This document shows positions 14,322 through 21,555 of a stretch of DNA of 21,555 nucleotides, one piece after another. The DNA is taken from NCBI GenBank assembly GCA_036525795.1, contig DATCZS010000158.1:1-21555 (forward strand). The letters are read 5' to 3'. Below the pieces are notes generated by a model. That model made no database searches and was not told the origin of the DNA. It saw only the letters and a list, made by a program, of their open reading frames with translations. Source of the DNA: DATCZS01 sp036525795. GTDB taxonomy: Bacteria > Actinomycetota > Acidimicrobiia > Spongiisociales > ZC4RG35. The position numbers were made by a program, and so were the translations under genes. Each line of letters begins with the position of its first letter. Position 1 is the first letter of the stretch.

Positions 14322-15659
14322 ATGAGCCTCCGCGACCTTCCCCCAGTCGACAGACTCGAACGCATGCTGCCGCGGGACGTGCCCCGGCTCATCCGTGTGG
14401 AGATCGCCCGCGCCTCGGTGGATGCGGCTCGCCAAGCCATCGAATCCGATTCGCAGACAGACGCGGTCTCGCTGGCCCAGGAGAGCGCTGCCGGCTTCTC
14501 TCGCTCGAGACAGCGAGCACTGATCAATGCGACCGGCGTGCTCCTCCACACGAACCTGGGTCGGGCCCCGCTCCACCCCGAGGCGGCGGAGGCTGCACGG
14601 GAAGCGGCAACCGAGTACACGAATCTCGAGATCGAGCTGGAAACCGGGTCCCGGGGGGGCCGCAACAGTCACATCTCCCGGCTGCTCCAGGCACTCACGG
14701 GCGCCGAGGCGGCGATGGTCGTCAACAACAACGCCGGAGCCCTGTTCCTCACCCTGATCGCGCTCGCCGCAGCCAAGAGCGTCCCCGTGTCCCGCGGCGA
14801 GTTGATCGAGATCGGAGGCTCGTATCGGCTTCCCGAACTCATGGCGGCCAGCGGCGCCCGGCTCGTGGAGGTGGGAACGACCAACCGGACCCGGGTCGGT
14901 GATCACCGCGAGGCAATCGACCACACCACCGGGATGCTGCTGAAGGTGCACCCTTCGAACTACCGGATCGAGGGATTCGCCGAGGAAGCGACTCTTGGGG
15001 AGCTGGTGGGATTGGCGAACGAACGGGCACTTCCGATGGCCTTCGACGCCGGAAGCGGACTGGTCGACGCCCGGGCCCGGTGGCTGGAGGGCCCTCCTCC
15101 CCCGTGGCTGGCGGGCGAACCCGGCATCGCACAGGCCGTGGAGATGGGGGTCGACCTGGTGATGTTCTCCGGCGACAAGCTGTTGGGAGGGCCCCAGGCC
15201 GGGGTCATCGTCGGCACCGCCGAGCTCATCGGGCGCCTCCGCACGCACCCGGTGGCCCGCGCGCTGCGTATCGACGGCCCGACGGCGGCGGCGCTCGGCG
15301 TCACCCTCTCGCTCTACGCCGATGGACGCGCACGGGAGATCCCGTTCTGGAGCATGGCCACAGCAGACGAGACGTCGCTCGCGGCACGGACTGCCGCACT
15401 GGTCGCCGCCGGCGTACCGGGAGAGATCGTCCCGGGATTCGCCACGGTCGGTGCGGGCAGCGTTCCCGGCTCCGAGATCCCCGGTCCGGTGCTGGTGCTC
15501 GACGCCCCCGCCGACCGCGCCTACCTGGCACTCCTCAGATCGGACGATGTCCCGGTCGTGGCCAGGCGCGAAGCGGGCAGTCTGACCGTCAATCTCAGAT
15601 CGGTCGATCCCCGCCACGACGAACAGCTCGCTCTGGCATTGGTGGCCGCGTGCCGGTGA
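14322..15659 (+). CDS. selA: L-seryl-tRNA(Sec) selenium transferase SelA
   Basis: The protein is 445 aa, slightly shorter than E. coli SelA (about 463). This PLP enzyme converts seryl-tRNA(Sec) to selenocysteinyl-tRNA(Sec) with selenophosphate. Family motifs are INATGVLLHTNLGRAPL, ETGSRGGRNSHI, VNNNAGALFL, RGELIEIGGSYRLPE, GTTNRT, VHPSNYRIEGF and DAGSGL. The PLP-binding Lys286 is in FSGDKLLGGPQAG. The N-terminal LRDLPPVDRLE fits the usual tRNA-binding head. ATG 14322 lacks a Shine-Dalgarno; TACCCT lies 8 nt upstream, so a leaderless transcript is possible. selB overlaps the end. Confidence 0.97.
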   Translation: MSLRDLPPVDRLERMLPRDVPRLIRVEIARASVDAARQAIESDSQTDAVSLAQESAAGFSRSRQRALINATGVLLHTNLGRAPLHPEAAEAAREAATEYTNLEIELETGSRGGRNSHISRLLQALTGAEAAMVVNNNAGALFLTLIALAAAKSVPVSRGELIEIGGSYRLPELMAASGARLVEVGTTNRTRVGDHREAIDHTTGMLLKVHPSNYRIEGFAEEATLGELVGLANERALPMAFDAGSGLVDARARWLEGPPPPWLAGEPGIAQAVEMGVDLVMFSGDKLLGGPQAGVIVGTAELIGRLRTHPVARALRIDGPTAAALGVTLSLYADGRAREIPFWSMATADETSLAARTAALVAAGVPGEIVPGFATVGAGSVPGSEIPGPVLVLDAPADRAYLALLRSDDVPVVARREAGSLTVNLRSVDPRHDEQLALALVAACR

Positions 15660-17434
15660 TCGGTACGGCCGGCCATGTCGACCACGGCAAGTCCACCCTG
15701 GTCGCCGCCCTCACCGGCCGTGACCCGGACCGCTGGGCCGAGGAGAAGGCGCGCGGCCTGACGATCGACCTGGGTTTCGCCTGGACCGAACTCCCCTCCG
15801 GAACGGAGGTCTCGTTCGTCGACGTGCCGGGACACGAGCGATTCATGAAGAACATGCTCGCCGGCATCGAGACCATCGACGTCGCGCTGTTCGTGGTGGC
15901 GGCGGACGAGGGGTGGATGCCGCAGTCGGAGGAGCACCTCGCTGTGCTCGACCTGCTCGACGTCGACCGGGGAGTCGTTGCGCTGACCAAGGTCGACAGG
16001 GTGGATTCGGAACTGGCCGATCTGGCGGCCCTCGAGGTCGAAGAGCATCTCGCTGGGACCTGCCTGCAGGGCGCCCCCATCGTCGGGGTGTCTTCGCTCG
16101 ACGGACACGGCCTCGACACCCTGGTCGAAGAACTCGACCGGCTCGCCGCCGGCGCCGGCGCCCCCGACCGGGGCAGACCCCGCATGTGGGTCGACCGCTC
16201 GTTCGTGATCGAAGGCGCAGGGACGGTCGTGACGGGCACCTTGATCGGCGGCAGGGTCTCGGTGGGCGACCAGCTGGCCGTGTGGCCGGGGGGCCACCGG
16301 GCACGCGTCCGAGGAATCGAATCACACGAGCGCGCACTCGAAGGGGTCGAGCCGCACCGAAGAGTCGCGCTGAATCTGGCCGGCCTGGGCCGCGATCGCC
16401 TCGAGCGGGGCGCCATGCTGGGAAGGCCCGGAGACTGGGTCAGCACCGACCGCATCGCCGTGAGCATCCGCCGGGCTCGCTTCGTCGACGAAATCACGAA
16501 TCGTGGCGCGTATCACCTCCACATCGGCAGCGGGGCGTGGCCGATCCGCCTGCGGCTGGTCGCAGACGACGTGGCCGTGATCGACCTGCCCGCCGAGCTC
16601 CCGCTCGCCATGGGAGATCGATTCGTCCTCCGTGACACCGGTCGCCGACTGGTGGTGGCGGGAGGCCGCGTGCTGGACCCGGCGCCGGCGAGGACTCGGA
16701 CGCTGACGTCTCCTCGCGGCGGTGTCAGAGTCGCCGATCTGCTCGGATCCGTGCTCGACGCTCCGGCCGACGAGCGCGCCTCGGTACTCCTGTCCGTTCG
16801 CCGACGCGGGGCGCCCGAGGCGATCGCCGCTCACACCGGAGGGGGGACGCCGCCGCAGGCGGTGACGATCGGGACCACCTGGTACGAGCCCGAAGAGGCC
16901 GACCGTCTCGCTCGCGAGATCGCCGAGAGGGTCTCCCGGTACCACCAGGCTCACCCGCTTCGACCGGGTCTTCCATCCGCCGAGGCGATCCCGGGGATGG
17001 CGGCCGAAGAGGTGGCAGCCCTGGCGGCGCGGAGTCCCGACCTGGCGGTCGACGCAGGGGTGATCAGGAACGCATCGTTTCAGGGAAGGCGATCCGAGGA
17101 GCAGGAGCGGGCGTGGGAGCACGCAAGGACCCGGCTGGCGGAGGCCGGCTTCGATGCCGTGCCCCGGGTGGACGAGCTCGAACTGCACGCGGATCTTCTC
17201 CACTCGCTCATCCGGCAGGGCGAGTTGGTGAGGGTGTCCGCGGAGTTCGTCTACCTCCCCGAGCACATCGACCACATCATCGAGGTGATTCGCTCGTTGA
17301 CCTCGCCTTTCACCGTCTCGGAGTTCAAGGATCGGGCCAACGTCTCCCGCAAGTACGCCGTGCCGCTTCTGGAGTGGGCCGACGGTGCCGGACTGACCGT
17401 TCGCATGGGTGACCGTCGAAGAGTCCGGGATTGA
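15650..17434 (+). CDS. selB: Selenocysteine-specific elongation factor SelB
   Basis: The protein is 594 aa. SelB brings Sec-tRNA(Sec) to UGA codons by binding a SECIS element in the mRNA. The N-terminal GTPase has all G motifs: GTAGHVDHGKST near 5-16, RGLTIDLGFAW near 35-45, FVDVPGHERF near 56-65, and ALTKVDRV. EF-Tu-like domains II and III follow, with GAGTVVTGTLIGG. The C-terminal winged-helix region ends in FTVSEFKDRANVSRKYAVPLLEW, the characteristic SelB SECIS-binding domain. Two starts are possible: GTG 15650 (10-nt overlap with selA, GGTGG 4 nt upstream) and GTG 15656 (GTGA overlap). Both give the family N-terminus. Confidence 0.97.
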   Translation: MPVIGTAGHVDHGKSTLVAALTGRDPDRWAEEKARGLTIDLGFAWTELPSGTEVSFVDVPGHERFMKNMLAGIETIDVALFVVAADEGWMPQSEEHLAVLDLLDVDRGVVALTKVDRVDSELADLAALEVEEHLAGTCLQGAPIVGVSSLDGHGLDTLVEELDRLAAGAGAPDRGRPRMWVDRSFVIEGAGTVVTGTLIGGRVSVGDQLAVWPGGHRARVRGIESHERALEGVEPHRRVALNLAGLGRDRLERGAMLGRPGDWVSTDRIAVSIRRARFVDEITNRGAYHLHIGSGAWPIRLRLVADDVAVIDLPAELPLAMGDRFVLRDTGRRLVVAGGRVLDPAPARTRTLTSPRGGVRVADLLGSVLDAPADERASVLLSVRRRGAPEAIAAHTGGGTPPQAVTIGTTWYEPEEADRLAREIAERVSRYHQAHPLRPGLPSAEAIPGMAAEEVAALAARSPDLAVDAGVIRNASFQGRRSEEQERAWEHARTRLAEAGFDAVPRVDELELHADLLHSLIRQGELVRVSAEFVYLPEHIDHIIEVIRSLTSPFTVSEFKDRANVSRKYAVPLLEWADGAGLTVRMGDRRRVRD

Positions 17435-17438
17435 TGAC

Positions 17439-17470
17439 GAGAGGGGCGGACCGAGCGGTCCGCCCCTCTC
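17439..17470. terminator. Bidirectional terminator between selB and the whiB-like gene
   Basis: A perfect 14-bp stem (17439-17452 with 17457-17470) with the loop GAGC begins 5 nt after the selB stop and ends 17 nt before the whiB-like gene's stop. There is no T-run on either side, but the position between convergent stops makes termination the natural reading. Confidence 0.75.
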
Positions 17471-17487
17471 CACTCATCGGGATGACC

Positions 17488-17745
17488 TCAGCGAGCGGCC
17501 GCAGACGCCACACGCTCCCGGCGATCGGATTCGGTCATGCCGCCCCAGATTCCGAACGGTTCCCTGATGTCGAGGGCGTAGCTCGAGCATGGGTCCTGCA
17601 CGGGGCAGACGTTGCAGATCGCCTTGGCCCTGAGTTCGCGCCGTTCGCGATCATCCTTCCGCTCGAATGTGCTGGGCGGGAAGAACAGATGGGCGTGGTG
17701 GCCGCGGCAGAGCGCCTCGGCCTGCCATTCGTCCGTCGTGTTCAC
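17488..17745 (-). CDS. WhiB-family iron-sulfur transcriptional regulator
   Basis: The protein is 85 aa. WhiB-like proteins bind a 4Fe-4S cluster sensitive to O2 and NO and act with the main sigma factor; they are confined to actinobacteria and their phages. The four cluster cysteines are Cys13, Cys44, Cys47 and Cys53 (CNVCPVQDPC pattern), and the turn GIWGG is at 65-69 followed by a basic tail. GTG 17745 has AAGGGAG 5 nt upstream. The short size and motif spacing are those of a complete WhiB protein; which subclass is not clear. The 210-nt leader to 17955 holds no gene I can support and probably contains its promoter. Confidence 0.96.
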   Translation of the reverse strand: MNTTDEWQAEALCRGHHAHLFFPPSTFERKDDRERRELRAKAICNVCPVQDPCSSYALDIREPFGIWGGMTESDRRERVASAAAR

Positions 17746-17955
17746 GAGGCTCCCTTCCTCTTAGGGTCGGAGAGGGACGGTAGAACCGACTCCCAGAATC
17801 CGCCAGAGAAATTCTTCCAGGCCTAGACAAGGATTTCGCGATCCGGGGAGTGCGCACGGACAACCGAAGCGCACATGCAGGGCGAGTGGACGATCCGGAG
17901 ACGGCGAACTCGGGCGGCGATCGAACGAAGCGAGGAACAGGCCCGAACGCAGGCC

Positions 17956-19236
17956 TCAGCCGCCTCGAACCGGTTCGACCTCCAGGTACCAGCCCTCGAC
18001 GGCCACGACCTCGATCGCATCCCCCGGTCCGATCCCCGCCTCACGATGGGAGGTGGCTCGCCAGTGGGCTCCGTTCACCTCGACCTCTCCGTCAGGGACG
18101 AGGGCTGTCACCGCCACTCCCTTCTCACCGATGAGGCCTTCGCGACCGATCGTCTGGGTCGAGAACCGCGACCGTGCCACCGTGGGCATCGCGACGAGGA
18201 AGAAGAACGCCGCCGCGGCCACCGTCACGATCACACCCGCAGCCCCCGGCCGGATCTGGGGCGCCGCATCCGTGAAGAGAAACCCGGCGACCGGCAACAG
18301 CGCCAGACCGAGGACGGACAGCGCACCGATTCCGCCCCGCTGATACCCGACCGCACACACCCACACGGCGAAGACGGAGAGCGCCACCGCCCACCATCGG
18401 ACGGGGAGGGTTGCGATCCCGTACGCGGCGAGGAAGAGGCTGACGCCGGCAACACCCGCCGCGAGTCCCGGGCCGATCGCATAGAACTCGAACGCGGCCA
18501 CGGTGAGCCCCGCCACGAGAAAGAAGAACGCCGCTTCCGGAGACGCCGCCAGCCGGAGGAACTGGTCCCACAGATTGGGCTCACGAATCGTGGTCGGAAG
18601 CACGGATACGCCCTCGGAGCCGTCCGGCGCGACGAACGGACGAACGGTCGTGAGCCGCACCTCTCCGCCTGCACGGGCAGCCATTCGCCCGTCGAGCTCC
18701 TGAGCGACCTGTCGCGGCGCCGCCGTCTGGGGAGAAACCTCGATCCCCGGCACCTCCTCCACCGGGAGGCTCTCATCGAGAAGACGCACATCGGGAACGT
18801 CGACGAGCGGCGAGGCCCCGCCGGCGGACGCGCCGGCAATGGTGGGCAGCAGGAATCCGATCTCGCTCTGCGGTGCGGCAAATGCCCGGTCGGCGGCGAG
18901 AACGATCTGACCTGCGCCGCCGTGGGCACGGGCCGGGGATGGACCGACCCAGGCGACCACCGGAACCGGCGGCGAGGCCACGAGGTCGATGAGCATCCTC
19001 AGGCGGTCCTCTCCGCCGATCACACCCGGCGAGTCGACCTGGAGGATGACGACTTCGACGCCGGCATCCGCAGCGGCTTCGATCGCTTCGATGGCGAAGT
19101 CGATGATGCGCCCGTCGAGGGCCCCGGACAGGTCGATCACCTCCACCGTCCTCTCCGCGTCCTGGGCGAACGCAGGCAACGACGCCCCCAGGGCGATGGT
19201 GGCGAGCACGAACAGGGCGAGACGGCGCGGGGTCAC
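17956..19236 (-). CDS. NfeD-family membrane protein with degenerate ClpP-like domain
   Basis: The protein is 426 aa. Residues 1-25 are a signal peptide (LALFVLATIALGASLPAFAQ). Residues about 30-200 resemble the ClpP-class serine protease domain of long NfeD proteins (VEVIDLSGALD, VVILQVDSPG, APQSEIG). About five membrane segments follow at 235-355, then a C-terminal OB-fold NfeD domain (GREGLIGEKGVAVTALVPDGEVEVNGAHWRA, quoted in parts: GREGLIGEKGVAVT and EVEVNGAHWRA). In active homologues the nucleophile lies in an ASAG motif; here the equivalent stretch is ARAHGGAG, with Gly106 at the serine position. No matching lysine is obvious. It is therefore probably a scaffold, not a protease. Start GTG 19236 has no clear ribosome site. 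Divergent from the receiver gene. Confidence 0.85.
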   Translation of the reverse strand: MTPRRLALFVLATIALGASLPAFAQDAERTVEVIDLSGALDGRIIDFAIEAIEAAADAGVEVVILQVDSPGVIGGEDRLRMLIDLVASPPVPVVAWVGPSPARAHGGAGQIVLAADRAFAAPQSEIGFLLPTIAGASAGGASPLVDVPDVRLLDESLPVEEVPGIEVSPQTAAPRQVAQELDGRMAARAGGEVRLTTVRPFVAPDGSEGVSVLPTTIREPNLWDQFLRLAASPEAAFFFLVAGLTVAAFEFYAIGPGLAAGVAGVSLFLAAYGIATLPVRWWAVALSVFAVWVCAVGYQRGGIGALSVLGLALLPVAGFLFTDAAPQIRPGAAGVIVTVAAAAFFFLVAMPTVARSRFSTQTIGREGLIGEKGVAVTALVPDGEVEVNGAHWRATSHREAGIGPGDAIEVVAVEGWYLEVEPVRGG

Positions 19237-19295
19237 ACAGCGATGTTAGATCGGGGAGGAACGGCCGAACCCTCTGCGACTACAGTCTCCCGCCT

Positions 19296-19664
19296 ATGGC
19301 CAACGTGCTCCTGGTCGCGGACGCCGAGTGGGTTCGCAACGACATCGAAGCCGCCATCTCCGATCCGACTACATCGGTCACGGTGCTCGATGATCCGGCG
19401 CGGGCCGCCACGGTGGCCGCCCGGACCCGGTTCGACCTGATCGTGGTCGACATGCAGGTCAAGAGCATGGGCGGCATGGCCATCATCCGGCTGTTGCGCG
19501 ACGCCATGGCCACCCAGGAGATGGAGCCGGTTCCAATCATCCTGCTGTTGGACCGGGCCGTCGACTCCTTCCTCGCCAAGCGTGCCGGTGCCAGCGCCCA
19601 TCTGATCAAGCCGATCAGCGCCCAGGCCTTCCGCTCCACCGTCGATGCGCTGACCCCGGTTTGA
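19296..19664 (+). CDS. Stand-alone response-regulator receiver protein
   Basis: The protein is 122 aa, a single CheY-like receiver fold without an output domain. Phosphoacceptor Asp52 lies in LIVVDMQV, acidic residues Asp9 and Glu11 in VADAEW, and Lys105 in LIKPI. The usual Thr/Ser after the fourth strand is replaced (PIILLLDR), so phosphorylation-driven switching may be altered. No histidine kinase is nearby. ATG 19296 has no Shine-Dalgarno; TACAGT ends 9 nt upstream, which suggests a leaderless transcript. It lies 31 nt upstream of the CNNM-type gene and is probably co-transcribed with it. Confidence 0.85.
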   Translation: MANVLLVADAEWVRNDIEAAISDPTTSVTVLDDPARAATVAARTRFDLIVVDMQVKSMGGMAIIRLLRDAMATQEMEPVPIILLLDRAVDSFLAKRAGASAHLIKPISAQAFRSTVDALTPV

Positions 19665-19695
19665 CCGTGTCGAAGGGCCGAGGGTCGCGCCGCCC

Positions 19696-20985
19696 ATGAC
19701 GGGCTTCCACATTGCACTGCTGGTCATCCTGGGAGCCTGCATCCTCCTGTCAGGGTTCTTCTCGGGTTCGGAGACGGCGATCGTCGGCCTCCCGCGTGAG
19801 CGAATGGGGCAGATCGAGACGCGCGGGGTCCGGGGTCGGCGGCTGGCCGATCTCGTCTACGACATCGAAGGGACGCTGGGAACCCTCCTGGTGGCCAACA
19901 ACTTCGTCAACATCCTCGGAGCATCGGTGGCGACCACCCTCACCATCGACTTGGTCACCTCCCTCGCAGATCGCCAGACCGGCGACACCTTTGGCCCCTG
20001 GATCTCGACGCTGGTGGTCACCAGCGTCATCCTCGTAGTGGGAGAGATCACTCCGAAGACTCTGGCGGCGCGACGGCCGGAGCAATTCTCGATGTTCGTG
20101 GCTCCCACCATCTGGTGGCTGGGGCGCATCCTCGAACCGATCGCCCGGATCTTCATCGGGATCAGCCGATGGATCCTCCGACTCCTGGGCGTGGACACCC
20201 GCCCCACCGTGTCGGCCACCGAGGAGGACATCGTCGCCCTCGCCCTCATCGGCGAGGAGGCCGGGGTGATCGAGCAAACCGAGAGAGAGATCCTCGAAGC
20301 GCTGTTCGCACTGGCCGACCGGCCGGTCAGGGAGGTGATGACTCCCCGCCTCGAGGTGGTGGCCCTCGAACTGGGGAGCACCGAGGAACTGGCACGACGG
20401 GCCGTGGCGACATCGGCCCACTCCCGGTATCCGGTGATCACGCCCGGCGGCACGCTCGACGATGCGGTGGGGATCCTCTACGTCAAGGACATGCTCCGCA
20501 GCTCGGGAGAGGGGGGAGACATCGATCGGCACCTCCGCGAGCCGGTCTATCTCCCCGAGAGCATGCCGATCCTCGCCGCGCTCCAGCAGCTCCGCCAGAA
20601 GCGGATCAGCTTCGGGCTGGTGCTCGACGAGCACGGCGGGGTCGACGGGATCGTCACGGTCAAGGATCTGGTGGCGGAGCTCGTGGGAGAGATCCAGGAC
20701 GAGTACGACCCTCGCGAGCCCGCCATCTACCAACTGGGCGATCAGGTGTGGATCGTGGAAGGCCGCGTGCCGGTCGAAGAGCTGGAACAGAGGCTCGACC
20801 GGGATCTGCCGGATGGTCCGTATTCCTCGGTCGCCGGCCTCTACCTCACCTCGGCCGGCCGCATCCCCCAGGTCGGAGACTCGATCGTCGTCGAGGACGT
20901 GACATTCACGGTGCTGCGGATGGACAAACGCCGGATCGATCGCATGCGAGTCGAGTCACCGGCCCGCGAATCCGGGAGCGGCTGA
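19696..20985 (+). CDS. CNNM/CorC-type membrane protein (DUF21, CBS pair, CorC domain)
   Basis: The protein is 429 aa. Residues 1 to about 180 are the DUF21/CNNM transmembrane domain with four hydrophobic segments, containing FFSGSETAIVGLPRERM, VANNFVNILGAS and VVGEITPKTLAAR. Residues about 210-340 hold a CBS-domain pair (VREVMTPRLEVVAL, AHSRYPVI, GILYVKDML, ISFGLVLDEHGGVDGIVTVKDLVAELVGEI in parts). The C-terminal 80 residues are the CorC_HlyC domain (VEGRVPVEELEQRL, YSSVAGLYL, GRIPQVGDSI). The family is linked to Mg2+ or Co2+ export, often annotated hemolysin C, and CBS domains bind adenine nucleotides. ATG 19696 has a weak leader. It follows the receiver gene. Confidence 0.93.
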   Translation: MTGFHIALLVILGACILLSGFFSGSETAIVGLPRERMGQIETRGVRGRRLADLVYDIEGTLGTLLVANNFVNILGASVATTLTIDLVTSLADRQTGDTFGPWISTLVVTSVILVVGEITPKTLAARRPEQFSMFVAPTIWWLGRILEPIARIFIGISRWILRLLGVDTRPTVSATEEDIVALALIGEEAGVIEQTEREILEALFALADRPVREVMTPRLEVVALELGSTEELARRAVATSAHSRYPVITPGGTLDDAVGILYVKDMLRSSGEGGDIDRHLREPVYLPESMPILAALQQLRQKRISFGLVLDEHGGVDGIVTVKDLVAELVGEIQDEYDPREPAIYQLGDQVWIVEGRVPVEELEQRLDRDLPDGPYSSVAGLYLTSAGRIPQVGDSIVVEDVTFTVLRMDKRRIDRMRVESPARESGSG

Positions 20986-20991
20986 GGCCAC

Positions 20992-20997
20992 TACACT
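20992..20997 (+). promoter_or_regulatory. Candidate -10 element for tRNA-Pro
   Basis: TACACT lies 12 nt upstream of the mature tRNA start, where a -10 would be expected for a short leader. No -35 match is seen 17 nt further upstream, so this is a weak call. Confidence 0.3.
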
Positions 20998-21009
20998 TCC
21001 GCCCCTCAT

Positions 21010-21086
21010 CGGGACGTAGCGCAGTTTGGCAGCGCGCAGCGTTCGGGACGCTGAGGTCGTGGGTTCAAATCCCACCGTCCCGACCA
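21010..21086 (+). tRNA. tRNA-Pro (anticodon CGG)
   Basis: The full cloverleaf can be drawn. Acceptor stem CGGGACG pairs with CGTCCCG. The D stem is GCGC/GCGC. The anticodon stem CAGCG/CGCTG encloses the loop TTCGGGA with CGG at 21044-21046. The T stem GTGGG/CCCAC encloses TTCAAAT. The discriminator base is A, and CCA is encoded at 21084-21086. The anticodon reads CCG proline codons. Confidence 0.97.
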
Positions 21087-21094
21087 GAGAAATA

Positions 21095-21134
21095 CCAGAC
21101 CAGAGGCCGCCCTCCGGGGCGGCCTCTGGTCTGG
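21095..21134 (+). terminator. 17-bp hairpin after tRNA-Pro
   Basis: A perfect 17-bp stem (21095-21111 with 21118-21134) with a 6-nt loop begins 8 nt after the tRNA CCA. No T-run follows. It lies between the tRNA and the convergent repeat-protein gene (stop at 21181), so it may serve both directions. Confidence 0.75.
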
Positions 21135-21180
21135 GGATCGGTCCCACCTTCGCACACACGGCGGGCAGGTTCGCCCTGTG

Positions 21181-21555
21181 TCAGTCGCCAATCGGTCGCA
21201 ACGAGGCGGGGGAAAGGCCGCTCAAGCCTTCCTTGTGGGCCCAGACACCGATTGCCGCCATGTCGGAACGGCCCGTCGGCCCCAGCGAGGCCGGAGAGAG
21301 CCCGGAGAGCCCTCCAGCCTGCGCCCAGCCGGCCAGCGCGGTCGACGGATCGATCGGCACGGATGCCAGCGATGCGGGAGACAGGCCGGTCACGTTGTGG
21401 CTCTGCGCGTACCGGGCGAGCAGCGCCAGCTGCCCAGCGTTCGTCGACGGATCGACTCCCGCTCGTAGAACGTTCTCGACCCGGATGAGGGAGGCAGGAG
21501 ATAGCCCGGACAGGCCTTCCGACGTCGCGTAACCCGAGATCGAGGCGTGCTCGGT
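21181..21555 (-). CDS. C-terminus of an unrecognised repeat protein (GLSGLSPASL repeats), partial
   Basis: 124 residues are visible, entering from the right edge and ending in TGA. The core GLSGLSPASL recurs four times (once as NVTGLSPASL); the GLSPASL starts are 40, 28 and 28 residues apart. Each core is preceded by an aromatic-Ala pair (YATSE, YAQSHN, WAQAG, WAHKE), and two units carry a (V/I)DPST element. The repeats differ at the DNA level, so they are not recent duplications. I do not recognise the family. There are no cysteines, no membrane segments and no catalytic motifs in this part. The repeating helix-turn-like unit suggests a structural or binding role (inference). Start and N-terminal domains lie beyond the window. 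Confidence 0.75.
   Translation of the reverse strand, partial: TEHASISGYATSEGLSGLSPASLIRVENVLRAGVDPSTNAGQLALLARYAQSHNVTGLSPASLASVPIDPSTALAGWAQAGGLSGLSPASLGPTGRSDMAAIGVWAHKEGLSGLSPASLRPIGD

Overview
The window is high-GC bacterial DNA from an actinobacterium. The evidence is a WhiB-family iron-sulfur regulator, an actinobacterial-style NUDIX plus metallo-beta-lactamase-fold (MBL) gene pair, many GTG and TTG starts, 4-nt GTGA overlaps between genes, and DosR/CRP-like sites upstream of a gene whose closest known relatives are in mycobacterial dormancy regulons. The exact class cannot be fixed from sequence alone; a deep-branching group such as Acidimicrobiia is my guess. The gene content suggests facultative or microaerobic life: a glycyl radical enzyme with its activase, a selenocysteine pathway, Fe-S assembly genes and hypoxia-type operators.

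Layout. Positions 1-623 (minus) hold the N-terminal part of a helix-turn-helix/PocR-type sensor. A regulatory stretch (651-849) with two DosR-like boxes and a CRP-like site precedes a phosphoribosyltransferase-hydrolase fusion (850-2163), then RNA ligase RtcB (2167-3603). Archease, the RtcB partner, lies convergent at 3608-4045 behind a TSUP permease (4054-4962). Divergent from these is a yjjI-yjjW pair (5125-7568): a glycyl radical enzyme of unknown substrate and its radical-SAM activase. Next come an ALDH7-type aldehyde dehydrogenase (7583-9094), a RidA deaminase (9246-9626) and an A-type Fe-S carrier (9755-10117), all minus strand, the last with a clear terminator. Divergent from the carrier is an Mrp/ApbC ATPase (10237-11394) whose stop codon lies inside an eight-copy 15-bp tandem repeat.

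Positions 11501-11860 carry no convincing gene but hold four consecutive stem-loops, the last a 15-bp stem with a C-rich loop. A tight minus-strand operon fxsA-NUDIX-MBL (13655 to 11861) follows, then a small membrane protein (13705-14277) and selA-selB (14322-17434), which charge and deliver selenocysteine. A bidirectional terminator separates selB from the convergent whiB-like gene (17488-17745). An NfeD-family membrane protein with a degenerate protease domain (17956-19236) is divergent from a stand-alone receiver protein (19296-19664), which is followed by a CNNM/CorC-type membrane protein (19696-20985). tRNA-Pro(CGG) at 21010-21086 is followed by a 17-bp hairpin. The right edge holds the C-terminus of an unrecognised protein built from repeats around a GLSGLSPASL core.

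Functional links: RtcB and archease form an RNA-repair pair. YjjI and YjjW form an oxygen-sensitive radical enzyme system. The Fe-S carrier and Mrp ATPase could serve the Fe-S proteins of the window (YjjW, WhiB). SelA and SelB imply selenoproteins elsewhere in the genome, since none was seen here. I found no mobile elements, CRISPR arrays or integrases.
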